Shown: positions 10,259 through 24,103 of the stretch, piece after piece | How the letters are laid out: each line of letters starts with the position of its first letter | How positions within the stretch are numbered: position 1 is the stretch's first letter | Assembly (NCBI GenBank): GCA_029204225.1 | Contig: CM055092.1 | Coordinates: 46,381,486 to 46,445,485 of the forward strand | Length of the DNA: 64,000 nucleotides | DNA from: Diphasiastrum complanatum | Taxonomy: Eukaryota > Streptophyta > Lycopodiopsida > Lycopodiales > Lycopodiaceae | Direction of reading: 5' to 3' | Program-made: the position numbers and the translations under genes | Notes under the pieces: model-generated | What the model saw: only the letters and a program-made list of their open reading frames with translations | The model's database searches: none | What the model was told of the DNA's origin: nothing

Positions 10259-11576
10259 ACTGGCCATGAACGCACACAAAAGAAAAGAAAAGTAAAGCAT
10301 GAGTTGCCCGTGGCCCGCCAGCTGTTCTTCAGTCTTTTTTTAAGTGAAAAAGAAACAGAGGAGTCGTGGTCGGTCGTCGTCTCCATTCCTTTGCTCGTGC
10401 TGTCGCGCTGTCGCTCTGTCTCTGTCTTCCTTTATTTTCTTCTGGCGTTGGCGTTGCTATATCTTGCTTTTTTCTTGTCTGTCTGCTGTCTCTGCTCACC
10501 TAGATTTGCTTGCAACACAACGAGGAGCGTTGCAGATTTGAGGTGCTTCAATCTGGCCGTGTTCTAATTGGGTTTCTGTTGCTTGTGCCATTTCACCTTT
10601 GCTGTGGATTAAGAGCTATGATCTGTCTGTCCATCTCGTCTATCTTTGTGCTTTCTGCGCTCTGTGGATTTGATCCTACCCTTTAATCATTGCCGTGGAA
10701 TTAGAACATATGCTTCCTATATTTCTTGTGGAACTACCCCTTAGGACGGCTTGTGTTCATATACGCTTTTGTTGCATTGATTTTCCCAGTCTACGTCTTA
10801 TCCATGTTTCTTGCTGCAAAATGGTGATACCCATATGCGAGATAAGACTGGAATGCAGTACTTAAGAGTCTTCTGGTAGGGGTGTGCATTAGACATTGCC
10901 TTTTCTGCGAGTAAGATCTTTAATCCACTTTGTAGAAATGAGTAGAGACAAGCATCATCTAATAGATGTGCCTGTTACATCTTGAAGTAAAAAATTCAGT
11001 CCACAAAACTGGCTTCACCTCTGAAGCATTAGTGTTCAACTTTGCCTTAGCAGGCAATGTTGTTGGAGCCTTTTGCTGAGCATTATCGACTTCCGCTCTA
11101 AATTGACTCGTGACAGCAAAATTTGAAATTGCATCATATATAATAGACAATGCAGCATTTGTATAGTTGTCTGCATTCGCAGCTTGAAGTCTGAACCTTG
11201 CTCAAGAATTTCTCTGAATTAAAATCTACTTTTGCTTCGAAGAGTCAAAGAGAGCATAAAAGCATATAGATTTTCACAGGTTGATCCAGTTTTCTGTTGT
11301 TGCTAAGCCAATTCTCATATAATGCTGCCCTGTAGTCATGAGCCCATACGTATGACCATAATTGCTATCAGGTTCTTTGTCAACGATGATATTGCTCGCC
11401 TACTCTGCTGGTTTGTGCGCTACTTCCCTCCGAGCTGACATCGGTTACACTGGTTTATAGCAAGTTAAACCCTTTAGTTATAGTAGTAGTCATAGGTATG
11501 GGTTGAAAGGTAAGCACATTCATGGGCGAGTTGATCTCAGATAGTTGATAAGGACGCTGGAACTAGAAGGCATATT
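10259..11576 (+). other. probable HD-Zip leader and upstream region
   Basis: 10360-10560 is rich in pyrimidines with many CpG and looks like a plant 5' leader. Several upstream ATGs are present. No clear TATA box is visible, so the transcription start is not fixed. 10959-11394 on the minus strand contains protein-like frames (for example RAEVDNAQQKAPTTLPAKAK and NYGHTYGLMTTGQHYMRIG) broken by stops. I do not recognise them; they may be an unrelated decayed insertion within a leader intron or the promoter. Confidence 0.35.
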
Positions 11577-12826
11577 ATGGATTGGAGTGGGAGGTCTGTG
11601 TCAAATCTGGCAAAGTCAATGTTGATCAGAGAAGGAAACACTGTGAATGCTCTCATGGCGATGCTGTCTTCTTGTCCTCAGCCCTGTTTCCGAGGTTGGA
11701 GACTATATCTCTTATTTTTATCTTGATTGTAAAGATCAGCTGCTCATTCCTTTTAATTTCTTTTCTCAATGTCCTCAAGTTTCGATCTGATGGATTGCAG
11801 GCTTCGAGGAAAGGCTAAGTCAAGCAGAATTGAAGCGGCCATTGGACGTGGATGGACTGGGGGACGACGACCTAACTGATCATCAGGAGCAGTCTCACCA
11901 TGCTGAGAAGAAACGCAGGTTAACAATGGAGCAGGTGCGACGCCTAGAAAAGAGCTTCGAGGTGGAGAACAAGCTCGAGCCTGAGAGGAAATTGCAGCTT
12001 GCAACTGAGCTGGGTTTGGAGCCCAGGCAAGTTGCGGTCTGGTTCCAAAACCGTCGTGCAAGATGGAAGACAAAGCAGCTTGAGCAGGACTACGACATTC
12101 TCAAAACAGAATACGACTCTCTTCTCCAAGAGAAACAAAAACTACAGGCTAAGGTATGTAACATGCTTATAACTGTCGATTCTAAAGCTTCTCAGCTCAT
12201 TTGTCCAAATGCAAGCACTAAAATGTAATTTATTGCTTCACTGAATCTATTGCATTTGTCTGTAAGCATCGCAGGTTATCAGCCTGACTGATCAATTGAC
12301 TGACAAGGAGGCTAAGACTAAAAGCATGAGAGGGGATAATTTTGGCAGCTCACAAGGTAGTATTCAGCAAGATAGCGAATCTGACATAGAGACAAGTTTG
12401 GAGCCTGAAAATCAAGGTACTGTCTCGTTTAAACTACATGCATCAAGCCCAATGCCTGAGAAGGCCTCGAGCTGTGTTATCATAACAAGCATAGAAGAGT
12501 GCTCACCCAAGTCTGATGGCTACAACAGTGAAGTGTTGGATGTGGGTAGTCCAAATCCTGTTGATTATACAGGCCTGGATCAGCAACAATCCACAGGAAT
12601 TGCTGCAGAACAGCACATAACAGCTGATAACGCTCTGGGGAATTTCACTTATCATCCAATGGGCGAAGGACCGTATGGGACTGTCTATAACATGAACACT
12701 CACATGTATGAGCAAATTGCCTGCAAGCTTGAACTTGAAGATGAACTGTTCTATGAAGACCATGCATATCACTACTGCAACACGCCTGATGAGGCAGCAC
12801 TTCCAGCATGGTGGTACTGTCCATGA
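11577..12826 (+). CDS. class I HD-Zip homeobox-leucine zipper transcription factor
   Basis: Three coding exons: 11577-11694, 11801-12153 and 12275-12826 (1023 bases, 340 residues plus TGA). Exon 1 starts at ATG 11577 ([13 protein letters not shown]) and ends CPQPCFR plus one base. Splicing at G|GTTGGA and TTGCAG|GC completes a glycine and continues [13 protein letters not shown]. Intron 2 has AAG|GTATGT and CATCGCAG|GTT in phase 0. The homeodomain spans about residues 75-132, with helix 3 [10 protein letters not shown] at 120-129. A leucine zipper follows with L133, L140, L147, L154 and L161. This places it in the HD-Zip class: a nuclear DNA-binding dimer, class I by its short protein and lack of START domain, family sites being CAATNATTG. 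The C-terminus is acidic and ends ALPAWWYCP, like the Trp-rich activation end of class I proteins. The second exon has no ATG before the homeodomain, so the upstream exon is needed. It is the only intact gene seen here. Gene name not assigned. Confidence 0.92.
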
Positions 12827-13200
12827 AAAAGTCATGATGGCAGCAGCTGAGCCTCTTACACAGGCCCCTTAAAGGCTGCTACCAAAATATGCCGTACAAC
12901 TTTCTAAGATAGAAACTTCAGCTTATTAAGGTGAACTTTTAAGGACTAGATAGATGTACAGATGCATCTCGACTAGTTCCAACCTTTAGTTTAGTATCTC
13001 TTTGGTATTTGGATTAGACTGAAATAGAGATAGCGTCTGAGTATAAGTTATTCAACTAATTCCATCTTATAGTTGTCTAGGCTCTAGTTTTGTCAGTTTT
13101 GGTATTGCCATTGGTACAACAAAATAGATGATGTATTCAACGATATGTAGAGGGGTGGATAAGATTGTGAGTCCAGCAAAATGTGGTGTGAATTAAGGTC
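12827..13200 (+). other. probable HD-Zip 3' untranslated region
   Basis: AT-rich sequence after the TGA without open frames. The poly(A) site is not clear. The end coordinate is a guess. Confidence 0.4.
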
Positions 13201-14294
<1,094 letters not shown>

Positions 14295-14404
14295 CAATTT
14301 ATCTCCCTCCTTTCTCTCTCTCCTCTCACGCTCTCCCTCTCATCAAGATCCTTTGCTCCTCATCGTCGTCCTCATGATCCTCCACTCCTTCCCATACTCC
14401 TGGT

Positions 14405-14508
<104 letters not shown>

Positions 14509-14594
14509 ACACATTTCACATTTTACATTCACAATTCTACATTTTAGAAAATGACAAAAAAACACCTCTCTCTCAATCGCATCAGAATCCCTCT

Positions 14595-15346
<752 letters not shown>

Positions 15347-15566
15347 TGGTATCAGATCTCTTGTGTTTCAGGCTATGAAAGGATCATTCACATTTAGCAA
15401 GGATTTGGAGGAGTTACCAATGCTATAGCATGCTAGATTGATTTCTACTCTAAAATCAATATTTTTGCATGTGTAGAATTGATCTTTCGTAGGTCACAAC
15501 TCAATTTAGGTTTTTGATCTTGTGGAATTCCTATTTCCTACTTGGATTACTAGAATTGGGTAATTT
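15347..15566 (+). mobile_element. C-prime primer binding site and leader, truncated
   Basis: Primer binding site then leader sequence similar to 21439-21650 (shared TTAGCAAGGATTT, GGAGGAGTTACCAATGCTA, GCATGCTAGATTGAT). It is broken at 15567 by the start of element D's LTR. Confidence 0.8.
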
Positions 15567-16566
15567 TGTTGGAAATAAAGCCCATAGTTGTCTCCTTGGA
15601 ATCATAACTTAGATAACCAAACTATTTGAAGAACGTCTACAAATGGGCTTCCGGCTGATCTCTAGCAAAGGGTAACCAATCCTGTCATAATTTCAAGTTC
15701 AGATGTTAAGTTTAATAACTTGAAGTCATTGAAGACTTGGCCATCTTCAAGGACTTCCACAAACTTGCATTTAGAACAAGTCTGCAGATTTACATTACTT
15801 TTTGAACAGTCTGCAGAAATATACTAAGTGTCGGACAGTTCGCATTTTTCACACTTTCTCGAAAACTGTGAACACTTACCTTCGACTTCTTCCGTTCAAT
15901 CATTTTGAAGAAGTAAACTTATGCACAATTCAAAAGTTTAACTGTTTTCAACACCTTCGGCGCCTTTTTTGCATTTTCCTGAAAAAAGCGAAGAAAGAGA
16001 AAGTTCCAGAAGGTTCCCTATTTTTAAGGGTTGAACTGTTAAAGACACCTTCACCAACTTTTTAAGGGCACCTTAAACTTGTTTTAAGGGCATCTTTGGA
16101 TTTTTCTTCCTAAAAAGTGTGAGAGAGTTAGACTGTTAAAGACATCTTTGCTTTTTTGAGGGCACCTTAAACTTGTTTAGGGCACCTTTGGCTTTTTTGC
16201 AAAATCCCGAAGAGAGAGAAAAATGCCGAAGGTCGTCCATTTTGAACGAGGAACATTCCCAGCCACTTCTCGAAATTTGTGAAGTGAGAAAATTTGCGTC
16301 GTTCGTCTGCGTCAACAATCCTGATTTGTTGACCATATGCACTATGTATAGTTGTCACAAAGGCCATATACTTCCAAGTACAATGGCTTTCCTAATTAGA
16401 TGACAAACATTCAATGTAATTAATACATGGATGAAATCTATAAATAGATCATCCAAGCACAGATTATTGGTTGCTCCGTTCATGAGACATATTATTTGAG
16501 CCTCCTAGTTACGCCGTCAATTTTTGGTTGTAATTGCTATTTGTATTGTGCTTCAGTGTAATATAG
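15567..16566 (+). repeat. 5' LTR of copia element D, left part
   Basis: Starts TGTTGGAAATAAAGCCC, a typical copia LTR end. The first ~235 bp recur at 49246-49477. A TATA box TATAAATA lies at 16439-16446. The LTR is split at 16566 by element B and resumes at 26160/26165 after the target duplication. It ends with CA at 26637 before the primer binding site. Rejoined length is about 1.47 kb. The portion 15940-16240 contains repeated words (AAGGGCACCTT, ACCTTCGG). Confidence 0.75.
16562..16566. other. target site duplication of element B (left)
   Basis: TATAG immediately before the TG of B's left LTR, matched by TATAG at 26160-26164. Confidence 0.9.
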
Positions 16567-17247
16567 TGTAAAAATTAAAGAAAATAAGGATCCTAAAACA
16601 CTTGAAATGATGAGGGAACCGATAGATTATGATTTTATAAGATTAGCACAAGTTGAACCATCAAAATCCATCAAAAATCTATTCTTGAACCTCACTAAAT
16701 GGCCCAAATCCTTGAAGAAGGCTTCACACGTGTGAAAGTACGGCCTCCCACAGTCTGAGTACTGTACACCAGACCTACATTCAATCCTATAATCATTAGT
16801 AATCACAGGTACTCAAACAATTATGAACATAGAGAGTAATTGCACCATTATGAGAGAAAAATCATGAAATTGCTTGATTGATTTTGGTGAGATATCATCA
16901 CCTATATATACATGATCCATCACGGTTTTGGAAGGTATGAGTAGCCCTAAACCTATCCCTAATGCTAATTTTGGTGGATCTTTCATCCCTACCAAATTAG
17001 GGTTGGAATCTTGGAGATCCCTCAACAATGCAAAAATTACCAAAAATAGCTCCTATTTTTTCACTCTTGTATCTAAGCATAATTTGGACTCATTCCAAAG
17101 GTTCTAACACTTAGGTCCACTTGAGAACATCCTTATGAATGAAATACTATGCTATTTGGCACATGTGACAAGCCACATCATGACCATCTAACTATTTACA
17201 AGTCATATGACCAAAACTAGTCAAGCTAGAATTGTGAATTTTTAACA
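16567..17247 (-). repeat. 3' LTR of element B
   Basis: Plus-strand left end TGTAAAAATTAAAG, right end TTTTTAACA, followed by a polypurine tract when read on the minus strand (AGTGAGGAG). Contains the palindrome TTCACACGTGTGAA (16723-16736) and, on the minus strand, a TATA box (TATATATA at 16903-16910). Confidence 0.9.
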
Positions 17248-17287
17248 CTCCTCACTATCTAGCTCGGTTCAATCATTGCTTTACTAA

Positions 17288-17824
17288 TCATTCAAGTGAT
17301 GATCTGAACTTTATAAAAGGTGTCTTTTGAAGTGGTTTAGTAAGTAGATCAGCTACACATTCATTGCTTGGAACATGCTCCAAAGCAATCTCCTTGGCTT
17401 GCACCATTTCTCTCACAAAGTGATGGCATATCTCAACGTGCTTAGATCTTGCATGGAAGATTGGGTTAGATGCAAGGTGTTGGGCTGATATATTGTCATT
17501 GTAGATGATTGGTGCCTCCTTTGAATCCATGATCTTTAGCTCCACCAATAATATCTTGATCCAAAGTACCTCCTTTGTAGTGGTTGTCAAAGCTTTGTAC
17601 TCGGCCTCGATGAAAGATAGAGATATAGTTTCTTGCTTTTTTGAAAGCCATGAAACCACACCTTCTCCTATGAGAGTTGAATAGGCACTTGTTGATTTCC
17701 TATCCCTCTTGTCCCCTGTAAAATCTGAATCACTAAATGCATGAAGGTTAATCACATCTCTATATAGAATCCCAAAATCCAATGTACCCGAGATGTATCT
17801 TGGGATCCTCTTAGCCTTTTCCAA
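17288..17824 (-). pseudogene. copia RNase H domain (element B)
   Basis: Minus-strand frame with LHAFSDSDFTGDKRDRKSTS, VVSWLSKKQETISLS, EAEYKALTTTTKEVLWI and SKHVEICHHFVREMV, the ordered blocks of copia RNase H including the acidic residues. It ends ADLLTKPLQKTPFIKFRSSL, the usual C-terminus of copia polyproteins. It overlaps the RT frame by about 70 bp in another frame, so a frameshift lies near 17760-17820. Confidence 0.9.
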
Positions 17825-18477
17825 TGGATATTCAATGGCTTTTGCATGGATTGGATCAACCTACATACACTAAAGCTAAGATATGGTCTAGTTATAGTGA
17901 TCCACATTAAGGAGTCTATAAGCTGCCTAAACAAAGTGATGTCCGTGAAGGATCTTTCATCATCTTCATTTGGCACTTTTACATCTTGCTCCATTGGTGC
18001 GTCAACACTTTTGCATACTTCCATCTTAAACTTATTTAAAAAACTTTGAGCATAGTTTACTTGACTTATAAAGATAAAGTCAGACCCTCTAAGTACCTCT
18101 ATGCCTAAGATGAAGTGAAGACATCCTAGATCTACCATTTTGAACTCTAAGGATAGATCTATCTTGATTTTTTCAATACCGTCAACACTATTTTCACTAA
18201 TGATGATGTCATCTACATAAAGGAGTAAAAGTACAATAGCAACATCATCAAACTTAATGTAAAGAGTAGGATCATATTCACTTTGAACAAAAGAAAGTGA
18301 AATAAGATAGCAATGTAGTCTTGAATTCCAAGATCTCGAGGCTTGCTTCAAGCCATAGATGCTTCTTTGGAGATGGCGTACTTTGTTCTCCATTCCATGC
18401 TTGATGAACCCTTGTGGCTTCTCCATATAGATATCCTCTTCCAAAAAACCATTCAAGAAAGCATTAGAGACATCCAT
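17752..18477 (-). pseudogene. copia reverse transcriptase catalytic part (element B)
   Basis: Contains MDVSNAFLNGFLEEDIYMEK at the start, YGLKQASRSWNSRL, the catalytic LLLLYVDDIII with both aspartates intact, LGCLHFILGIEV, and SLMWITITRPYLSF. An in-frame stop just upstream (about 18487) replaces the tryptophan usual before the QMDV block. The domain copies the element RNA into DNA in the cytoplasmic particle; here the polyprotein is broken. Confidence 0.9.
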
Positions 18478-18489
18478 TTGACATAGGAT

Positions 18490-19050
18490 TCATCCAAAAT
18501 GTGATGCAAGTGCAATGATTAGCCTTATTGTGACCATCTTGGCCACGGGTGCAAAAGTTTCCTCATAGTCTATCCCTCTCTCTTGAGCATAACCTTTTGC
18601 AACTAATCTTGCTTTATGTTTGTTAGCACTCCCATTTGCATTCAACTTAAGCTTGAAGACCCACTTGCATCCTATTACATTGCTTTGAGGTCTCTCAACA
18701 AGCAACCAAGTTTCATTCTCAATCAAGGCATCATACTCATCCAACATAGCTTTATACCATTCTTTGGAGTTCAATGCATCTTCAACATTAGATGGTTCTT
18801 CAAAACTAGATAAAGCATAAGAAGCGGATGAGATACCCTCAACTTGCTGTCCTTTGCCTTGATATGTGAGCCTTGATGGCTCCACTTTTGCCCTTGAAGA
18901 TCTCCTCGGTGTGATAGGTGGGTTTGGTGCTTGCTCCTCCATGAGCTCCTCCTCAAAACCAAGATCTTGCTCCTTGGCCATCTTCTTCTTGATTGTTGTA
19001 GCACTTGAGCCTTCTTCAAGCATCAAAGATAACATCCCTTGAAACAACAA
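18490..19050 (-). pseudogene. copia linker and reverse transcriptase start (element B)
   Basis: Reads KEWYKAMLDEYDALIENETW, then CKWVFKLKLNANGSANKHKA, LVAKGYAQERGIDYEETFAP and KMVTIRLIIALASHFG before a stop. This is the N-terminal reverse transcriptase block. It overlaps the integrase frame at 19016-19050 in another frame, so a frameshift lies there. Confidence 0.9.
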
Positions 19051-20784
19051 ATTTGTTCAAGGATGGGAGATAGACTTTGTAGCCCTTGCTTGAGCTTGCA
19101 TATCCAAGCATGATCCCTCTTGTGGAAGATGGATCCTCGTTGGATCTTTTTTCCAATGGCACATGCACATAACATATACACTTAAAAACTTTCAAGTGAT
19201 TAAGATTGGGTTTCTTTTCATACAACATCTCATAAGGAGTTTTGCCTTCAATTGCTTTGCAAGACACCATATTCATTAAGTAGTTTGCACATACAAGAGA
19301 CTCACCCCAAAAGGATTTGGGCAAACAAGCATCTAATCTTAAAGCCTTAGAACATTCACATAATGTTCTATTCCTTCTTTCAGCAACTCCATTTTGTTGA
19401 GGAGTGTAAGGACAAGAAGTCTCTTTCTTGATCCCTTCCTCCTCACAAAAGGCCTTGAAGTCATTGGAGATGAATTCTCCACCATTGTCACTTCTAAGAA
19501 TCTTGATGCTATGATTATGATGCTTTTCCACAAACAACTTGAACTTTACAAAAGTATCAAATACTTGAGACTTGAAGGAAAGTAAGAACACCCAACAATA
19601 TCTTGAGTAGTCATCAATGAAGGTTAAAAACATGGATGAACCTCCATTAGATTTGGTGCTAGCAATGTGCACATCCGAGTGTATGAGTTCAAGAGGATGA
19701 AATGACTTTGTGATGGAGTTAGGAAACACCTTCTTATGTGCCTTGGATAAGGCACAAGCTTCACAAACCTTGTCTTCCTTCCCAATAGACCTTGGTAGGC
19801 CTAAAGCATACTCCTCCTTGATCATAGCCTCCATGGAACCCGAGTTGACATGTCCAAGTCTTTTGTGCCATAAAGTAAAGGTATATATCTTGCTCTTCTC
19901 GGCCAACATGACAACATTAGTATCCACAAATGCATCCAACTTATAAAGTTTGCCAAGTCTAGTGCCCTTAGCCACTATCTTACCCTTCTTCTTGATGAAA
20001 CATTCATTTGAAGCAAAGTCAACATTGAAACCATTGTCTACCATTTGGCCAACACTTAGTAGATTCTTTGTTATTGTAGGAATGTACAAAACACCTTCTA
20101 TGTTGATCTTTTTGGAAGATCCTAAGCAAAGGGGAATGCTACCAGCTCCTTCAATCTTACAAGCTTCATCATTTGCTGTATAGATAGACTTTATAGGTCC
20201 ATCATAAGATAAGAGAGAAGAGAAAAACTCCCTTTTACTAGTCATGTGTGAACTAGCACCCGAGTCAATCCACCAAAGATCTTTTCCTTTGAAGCTTGTT
20301 GAAGAAAATATGGACATCATGAGAGAGTCCTCATGTGAACTCTCCTCCTCCTCCTCTTTGCTCATGTTGGCTTGGCTTTGATCGTGCTTCCTCTTGAAGC
20401 ATTCCGAGGCATAATGCCCCATCTTGCTACAATAGTAGCACTTCACCTTTGATTTGTCCTTCTTGACTTTGGTGGTTGATGGAGATGCCTTTGGGGGTCC
20501 TTCTTGATCCTCAAGCTTTGTAGACTTCTTGAATGTTGATCCTTTGCCTTTGGAGTTGCCTTTGCCTTTGGTGAAGAGAGCTTGGTCATCTCCACCTTGG
20601 ATGGAAAGCCTATCCATCCTCTCTTGCATTTGGCTCCTTCTTGATTCCTAAGCCATGAGTGTGCCTTGGAGTTCTTCAAGTATGGGTAGCTTACCCATTG
20701 TATATCCCTAAACCAAATTGTCAAATTCAAAGCTTAGTACATTCAATATGAGTTGAACAAGCTCTCCATCCTTGATAGGATCAC
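19016..20784 (-). pseudogene. copia gag end, zinc knuckle, protease and integrase (element B)
   Basis: From right to left on the minus strand: gag C-terminal part (GDPIKDGELVQLIL), zinc knuckle CYYCSKMGHYASEC (CX2CX4HX4C), protease WWIDSGASSHMTS with intact DSG, GAG-pre-integrase LWHKRLGHVNSGSM, and integrase with the acidic triad contexts IHSDVH/FIDDYSR, LRSDNGGEF and YTPQQNGVAERRNRTL. It ends near PSLNKFVVSRDVIFDA. The 537-codon frame 19016-20629 is uninterrupted. Upstream, in-frame stops sit near 20645 and 20703. Confidence 0.9.
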
Positions 20785-20792
20785 CTATAAAG

Positions 20793-21438
20793 TGTGAGAG
20801 ATTTCAGCTAGTTTAGTCTAGTTTAGTCACATTTTGGTAAATTGTCAATAAGAGGCCAAAACTCATTTTAGTCTTAGAGATAAAATTTTTGAAGTTATAT
20901 TAGTTTAAAATACATTCAATAAACACTTTTGGAAAGTGTGGGAAAGTTGGTAGTCGAGTTTGAGAGAGATTCAAATTTGAACTTTGGGTACATTGAATCT
21001 AGACCCAAAAATAGTAGGGTTTACATTTTGGAGGGAAAGCCAAGTGGCCAAATAGGGTTTGGAAACTCTATAAAAGGATGTAACTCGTGGAGAGACATAT
21101 CTTCTCTCTTCTCTCTCTCATTTCATCATTATACATGGTTCTCTTTGAGTTCTATTACTCATTGGTGCACTATCTTGGTGTTATCTTGCAATCTTGTGTG
21201 TAGAATGATCATTTATTGCTATTTTCGGTTCCACACGTGTGAAATACAGTAGGCTACTGTAATTGTACGGAAAAAAAAACATATTTTATGTTTTGGTTCA
21301 TTTTTGATCAATATCTCTTAGAGTTTGCATCTCATTTTGTATGTAGATGCTGATTTTTCTACATTGGCAGGATTGTTGGTTTGCTCCTTATTGTAACCAA
21401 AGATGGATTGGATCTTGAATGATCTGAAATCCTTCACA
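20793..21438 (+). repeat. LTR of element C (direct)
   Basis: Starts TGTGAGAGATTTC and ends CCTTCACA. TATA box TATAAAA at 21069-21075, palindrome CACACGTGTG at 21232-21241, and an adjacent inverted repeat TACAGTAGGCTACTGTA. Confidence 0.9.
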
Positions 21439-21450
21439 TGGTATCAGAGC
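21439..21450 (+). promoter_or_regulatory. primer binding site (initiator tRNA-Met), element C
   Basis: TGGTATCAGAGC directly after the LTR end, a perfect match to the usual copia site. Confidence 0.9.
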
Positions 21451-21972
21451 TCTTCTGTTTTAGGTTATGAAAGGATCAGCCATCTTTAGCAAGGATTTTG
21501 GAGGAGTTACCAATGCTAGAGCATGCTAGATTGATCTCTACTCAAAAATCAGCATTTTTGCATGTGTGGAATTGATCTTTTGTAGGTCAAAACTCAATAT
21601 AGGGTTATATACTTGATCAATTCCGATTTCACACTTGGATTACTAGAATTAGATGATTTTTGGTGCATTAGGAAGGTCTCATTGGAGTCTACAAGAAGAT
21701 ATACCAAGTTTCTAGAAATTGCATGTAGAATTTGAGATATTCAATTTTTTGTGATTTTGTCAAAACCCTAATTTTGATTGGATATCTAGTTTGTGAGGTT
21801 ACTGAACCTCATTTGAGTGTGTTTCAATCTTAGGAAGTGGCAAGAATCATTAGATTGAGGATAGATCATAGGTTGATCAAGATTTCACTATTCTATGTGT
21901 TGATTTTCTAGTTAGAAGTGCTAGAAGAGATTTGAGAGGTTCCATATCTTTGTGATTTCTTCTTGAGTTCAT

Positions 21973-23058
21973 TTGTTGACATTCAAGAGAGTGCTTTGTG
22001 CATTGGAACAGGTTGAAAGAAGAAGATCAGGTCACTTGAACATGGCTACAAGTGGTGGATTTATGTTGGAGAGCAATGATAGGCTTACCTCAATCAACTA
22101 TTCTACTTGGAAGGTGAGGATGGAGTCCTTATTGGAGATGAATGAGTTGATGGATATTGTTGCAGGTGTGGAGGAGAGACCTCAAGCACCTCAAGATCAA
22201 GTGAGGTATGACAAGAGAGCAAAGAAAGCTCTACACATGATTAAGATGAATGTTACCAATGAACTTCTCAAGGAATTTGGTAAGTGCACATCATCTTTGG
22301 AGGCTTGGGAAGCTTTGAAGAAGCTTTATGAATCCATGTCTACATCAAGAGTGCTTACTCTTAGGAGGCAAATCTTTCAAAGTTTGCAAAAGAAGGAAGA
22401 GAGTACTCATGCTTTTGTTTTGAGGGTTAAAGCATTCAATGATGAGTTAGCATGTATTGATGAAAGCATTAAGGAGGTAGAACTTGTTCAAGTTATACTT
22501 AATGGCTTGTTGGATGATCATGATAATCTTGTTCAAAGTTTTGCTATTCAAAATAATTTGCCAAGTATTGTGGATTTACAAGAGATCTTGGTGAATGAGG
22601 AGTATAGGCTTCAATCAAGAGGAGGTGGATCTACATCGACATCTCATTATGAAGAGGATGCTATGTTCATCAAAGGAAAGTTCAAGGGCAAAGGCAAAGG
22701 CAAGTGGTCTAAAGGGCAAGATCAAGGTGAGACTTCTTCTTTTGGCAAAAAGAAAAATATGTCTAAGTTGAAATGCTTTTATTGAGGAATCAAAGGACAT
22801 TTTGCTAATGAATGTTTGAAGAAGCAAAGAGATGAAGGTAGCAAGCAAATCAACTTTACTACTAATGATGAGGATCTAGGTGGTGGTGATTCTCTTTTGA
22901 TGTGTTCTTCAAGTCTAATATCAAGTGAAGGTGACAAAGATTCATGGTGGATTGATAATGGAGCTAGCTCACACATGACTAGTCACAAGGAGTTCTTTAC
23001 TTCTTTGGTCACTTATGATGGAGCTAAGAAAGCAATTCCACATGGCCAATGGTGGTGA
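21973..23058 (+). pseudogene. copia gag and protease start (element C)
   Basis: The likely start is ATG at 22041 (MATSGGFMLESNDRLTSINY), about 600 bp after the primer binding site; the frame is open further upstream. Gag continues through WKVRMESLLEMNELMD and ALKKLYESMSTSRVLTL to a lysine-glycine-rich tail and a zinc knuckle (CFY*GIKGHFANEC) carrying a stop near 22785. The protease follows with WWIDNGASSHMTS: the catalytic DSG is DNG. The frame ends at 23058 after a frameshift near 23030. Confidence 0.85.
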
Positions 23059-23494
23059 GTGTGTGATTGAAGGTATTGGTTCAATTCTTATTTGTCTCTC
23101 TACTAATAGGAAAGCAAGACTTGATGGTGTTCTTTACATTCCTTCACTTTCAAAGAATTTGCTAAGTGTTGGTCAAATGATAGAGAAAGGATACATGGTA
23201 AAGTTTGGTGGTGATGCTTGTTTCATTACAAAGGAAGAAATCTTGGTTGCTAGGGGCAATAGACAAGGTAGACTTTTCAAGCTTGATGCTTTTGTTATGG
23301 CTAACAAAAAGGATGGAATGGAAAAGGAGATTGGTCTCAACTTTCCAAAGTTACCTTTTAGCATCAATAAGATTGGTGGATCTTATGCAAAGTCTAACAA
23401 GCTTCCTTATGCTAGATCTAGGTCAAGATCTAATATGCTTCTTGGAGATGTTAATCTTTGTGCTAACTTGGCTAGTCTTGAGGCCTTGTCCCAA
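23015..23494 (+). pseudogene. copia protease end and linker (element C)
   Basis: Continues the protease in another frame: CVIEGIGSILICLSTNRKAR, LYIPSLSKNLLSVGQMIEKG, RQGRLFKLDAFVM. The usual LWHRRLGH block is absent; after about 23495 the frame runs into the inverted LTR. Confidence 0.8.
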
Positions 23495-24103
23495 ATCTTT
23501 GGTTACAATAAGGAGCAAACCAACAATCCTGCCAATGTAGAAAAATCAGCATCTACATACAAAATGAGATGCAAACTCTAAGAGATATTGATCAAACATG
23601 AACCAAAACATAAAATATGTTTGTTGTCCATACACTTACAGTACCCTACTATATTTCACACGTGTGGAACCGAAAATAGCAATAAATGATCATTCTACAC
23701 ACAAGATTGCAAGATAACACCAAGATAGTGCACCAATGAGTAATAGAACCCAAAGAGAACCATGTATAATGATGAAATGAAAGAGAGAAGAGAGAAGATA
23801 TGTCTCCACGAGTTACATCCTTTTATAGAGTTTCCAAACCCTATTTGGCCACTTGGCTTTCCCTCCAAAATGTAAACCCTACTATTTTTGGGTCTAGATT
23901 CAATGTACCCAAAGTTCAAATTTGAATCTCTCTCAAACTCGACTACCAACTTTCCAACACTTTCCAAAAGTGTTTATTGAATGTATTTTAAACTAATATA
24001 ACTTCAAAAATTTTATCTCTAAGTCTAAAATGAGTTTTGGCCTCTTATTGACAATTTACCAGAATGTGACTAAACTAGACTAAACTAGTTGAAATCTCTC
24101 ACA
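23495..24103 (-). repeat. LTR of element C family (inverted)
   Basis: Reverse complement of 20793-21438 lacking the last ~34 bases of the LTR end. It has the palindrome CACACGTGTG at 23657-23666. A polypurine tract follows its outer end on the minus strand. Confidence 0.9.

Noticed and set aside
9800-10567. 255-codon plus open frame and 185-codon minus frame over the same GC-rich region
   Set aside because: Both strands are open over a duplicated GC-rich block, there is no recognisable domain, and the region sits where the HD-Zip promoter and leader are expected. Treated as promoter/leader rather than a gene.
12503-12835. 110-codon minus frame
   Set aside because: Antisense shadow of HD-Zip exon 3.
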